Of a stretch of 6,843 bases of DNA, positions 5,615 through 6,843 are shown in pieces. How positions within the stretch are numbered: the first letter of the stretch is position 1; the number at the start of each line of letters is the position of its first letter. The stretch comes from Actinomycetota bacterium (GTDB lineage Bacteria; Acidobacteriota; Blastocatellia; Chloracidobacteriales; Chloracidobacteriaceae). A program made the translations under genes and the position numbers. The notes beneath the pieces are model-generated. The model saw only the letters and a list, made by a program, of their open reading frames with translations. It was not told where the DNA came from and did not search any database. Location of the stretch: NCBI GenBank assembly GCA_013298335.1, contig JAAFHI010000175.1, positions 1-6,843 of the forward strand, in the 5' to 3' direction.

Positions 5615-6843
5615 ACATCGTCGTTCCCAAACCCGCCGCCGCCGTCATTCTGATCCGGCAGGACGCCGCCGGTGACTGGTTTTTTTTCTGGGCGAGACGC
5701 GCCGAGACGGCCCTCTTTCTGGGCGGTTTCCACGCTTTTCCCGGCGGACGGATGGAAGACGCCGACGCCGACGTTCCGGTTGCGGACGCCGACGATCCCG
5801 AACACGCCGCGCGCGTCGCCTGCGCCGTCCGCGAGGTTTTCGAGGAAGCCGCCGTGCTGCTCGCCGCGTCCGCCGCGCCGATGACCCACGCCGAGCGGCT
5901 TTTTCGGCAAGCCGAACTGATGGAGAACCGCCTTGAATGGAACGACTTCCGGGAACGCCACGGCGTACAAATCGCCGCCGCCGGATTCATTCCCGCCGGT
6001 CGCTGGGTGACGCCCGCCGGACTGCCGCGCCGCTTCGACACGAGTTTTTTCGCCTTTGAAGTGACCGATGACCAGGAACCGCGGATGTGGGAAGCCGAAA
6101 TGACCGACGGTGAATGGCTGACGCCCCAAGCCGCGCTCGCGGCGTGGGGCGCGGGCACGGTGCTGTTGACCCCGCCGACGCTGCATTCCGTTCGTTCACT
6201 CGCCCGATGGGTCGAGGAACCCGCCGCCCGCAACCGCGATTTCGCCCGGCTGACCGAACTTTTTCTCGATTCGCCCTACGCCAGGGGCGAATCCGCCGAA
6301 ACCATCGACCTCCGCCCCGGCGTCGTGGTCTTCCCGGTCAGGACGCCGACTCTGCCGCCCGCGACGCATACCAACTGCTACATCGTGGGCGGTCCGGAAC
6401 TGGTCGTCATTGACCCGGCTTCGCCCTACCCGGACGAACAGGCCCGGCTCGACCGGTGGCTCGAACGCGAACAGGCCCGCACCGGCGCGAAACTCCGCGA
6501 AATCTGGCTCACGCACCACCATCCCGACCACGCGGGCGGCGCGGCGCATCTGCGCGAACGCTGGAACGTTCCGGTGGCGGCGCACGCCGTCACCGCCCAA
6601 CTCCTTGAAGGAAAAGTCGTTATCGACCGCATTCTCGAAGACGGCGACACCATCGACCTTCCGGCTCATCCTTCATCCTTCATCCTTCATCCTTCCAGCG
6701 GGTGGCGGCTGCGCGCAATTTTCACGCCGGGGCACGCGCCGGGGCACCACTGCTTTTTCGAGGAATCGAGCGGGATACTGATTTCGGGGGATATGGTCGT
6801 CGGGCTGGGCAGCGTGCTCATCAATCCGCCGGAAGGGAATATG
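5611..6843 (+). CDS. Nudix hydrolase fused to metallo-beta-lactamase-fold hydrolase, 3' partial
   Basis: The frame is open from ATG 5611 to the window end (411 codons, no stop), so the protein continues beyond it. The start overlaps the YihY stop by ATGA, implying translational coupling. Residues about 5-180 form a Nudix domain of the long-insert type (NUDT19-like layout): [23 protein letters not shown] (36-50), then after an acidic [13 protein letters not shown] insert, [11 protein letters not shown] (74-84). Glu75, Glu78 and Glu79 would bind the metal; the usual Gly after EExx is Ala81 or shifted. From about residue 235 an MBL domain follows: HTNCYIVG (253-260), [16 protein letters not shown] (301-310; His302, His304, Asp306, His307), [10 protein letters not shown] (371-380; His375) and ISGDMV (391-396; Asp394). 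This order resembles LACTB2-like hydrolases. The substrate is unknown; cleavage of a nucleoside or CoA diphosphate followed by ester/thioester or RNA hydrolysis is speculation. A heptamer repeat lies within the MBL part. Confidence 0.88.
   Translation, partial: MNIVVPKPAAAVILIRQDAAGDWFFFWARRAETALFLGGFHAFPGGRMEDADADVPVADADDPEHAARVACAVREVFEEAAVLLAASAAPMTHAERLFRQAELMENRLEWNDFRERHGVQIAAAGFIPAGRWVTPAGLPRRFDTSFFAFEVTDDQEPRMWEAEMTDGEWLTPQAALAAWGAGTVLLTPPTLHSVRSLARWVEEPAARNRDFARLTELFLDSPYARGESAETIDLRPGVVVFPVRTPTLPPATHTNCYIVGGPELVVIDPASPYPDEQARLDRWLEREQARTGAKLREIWLTHHHPDHAGGAAHLRERWNVPVAAHAVTAQLLEGKVVIDRILEDGDTIDLPAHPSSFILHPSSGWRLRAIFTPGHAPGHHCFFEESSGILISGDMVVGLGSVLINPPEGNM
6667..6694 (+). repeat. Four-copy heptamer repeat inside the MBL coding region
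   Basis: CATCCTT occurs four times in tandem without error (28 nt). Three units equal seven codons, so the protein reads HPSSFIL followed by HPSS (residues 353-363). It lies between GDTIDL and [11 protein letters not shown], where MBL proteins usually have a variable loop. The flanking frame is intact, with all metal-binding motifs on both sides. Confidence 0.95.

Noticed and set aside
5395..6186. 263-codon open frame on the minus strand
   Set aside because: It overlaps both the conserved end of YihY and the Nudix domain; it is Gly/Arg-rich without motifs.

Overview
The window is GC-rich bacterial DNA with six protein genes, all on the + strand and tightly packed. The first gene is cut by the left edge and the last by the right edge. 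No tRNA, rRNA, CRISPR array, transposase or phage gene was seen. The organism is probably an uncultured, free-living bacterium. The short tandem repeats between genes, the PATAN/DUF4388 regulator and the cyanobacterial/plant-type GlgC would fit a member of the Planctomycetes-Verrucomicrobia group or a similar environmental phylum, but that placement is a weak inference.

Layout. (1) 3-689: C-terminal part of a regulator, with the tail of a cyclic-nucleotide-binding-like domain followed by a PATAN/DUF4388 domain. (2) 705-1646: UDP-glucuronate decarboxylase (UDP-xylose synthase). A weak terminator-like hairpin and a three-copy octamer repeat follow. (3) 1689-2483: classical short-chain dehydrogenase/reductase. 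(4) 2491-3015: unrecognised protein with a probable C-terminal S1/OB-fold domain and base composition unlike its neighbours. (5) 3193-4482: glgC, ADP-glucose pyrophosphorylase, after a 177-nt leader. (6) 4483-4678: a gap filled from stop codon to start codon by inverted heptamer arrays around a 115-nt core. (7) 4679-5614: YihY/BrkB-family membrane protein. (8) 5611-6843 and beyond: a Nudix hydrolase fused to a metallo-beta-lactamase-fold hydrolase, overlapping the previous gene by ATGA. It has no stop codon inside the window.

The genes do not form one obvious pathway. UDP-xylose synthase and GlgC both work in nucleotide-sugar and polysaccharide metabolism (extracellular polymer and glycogen, respectively). 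The others are a signalling protein, an oxidoreductase, an inner-membrane protein and a probable diphosphate/ester hydrolase. The YihY and Nudix-MBL genes are the clearest translationally coupled pair.

The most unusual signal is a set of short tandem repeats: octamers that supply part of a Shine-Dalgarno site, inverted heptamer arrays whose last base is the A of a start codon, and a four-copy heptamer inside the Nudix-MBL reading frame. A one-unit change in the last would shift the frame. No complete new biological system can be demonstrated from this sequence alone.
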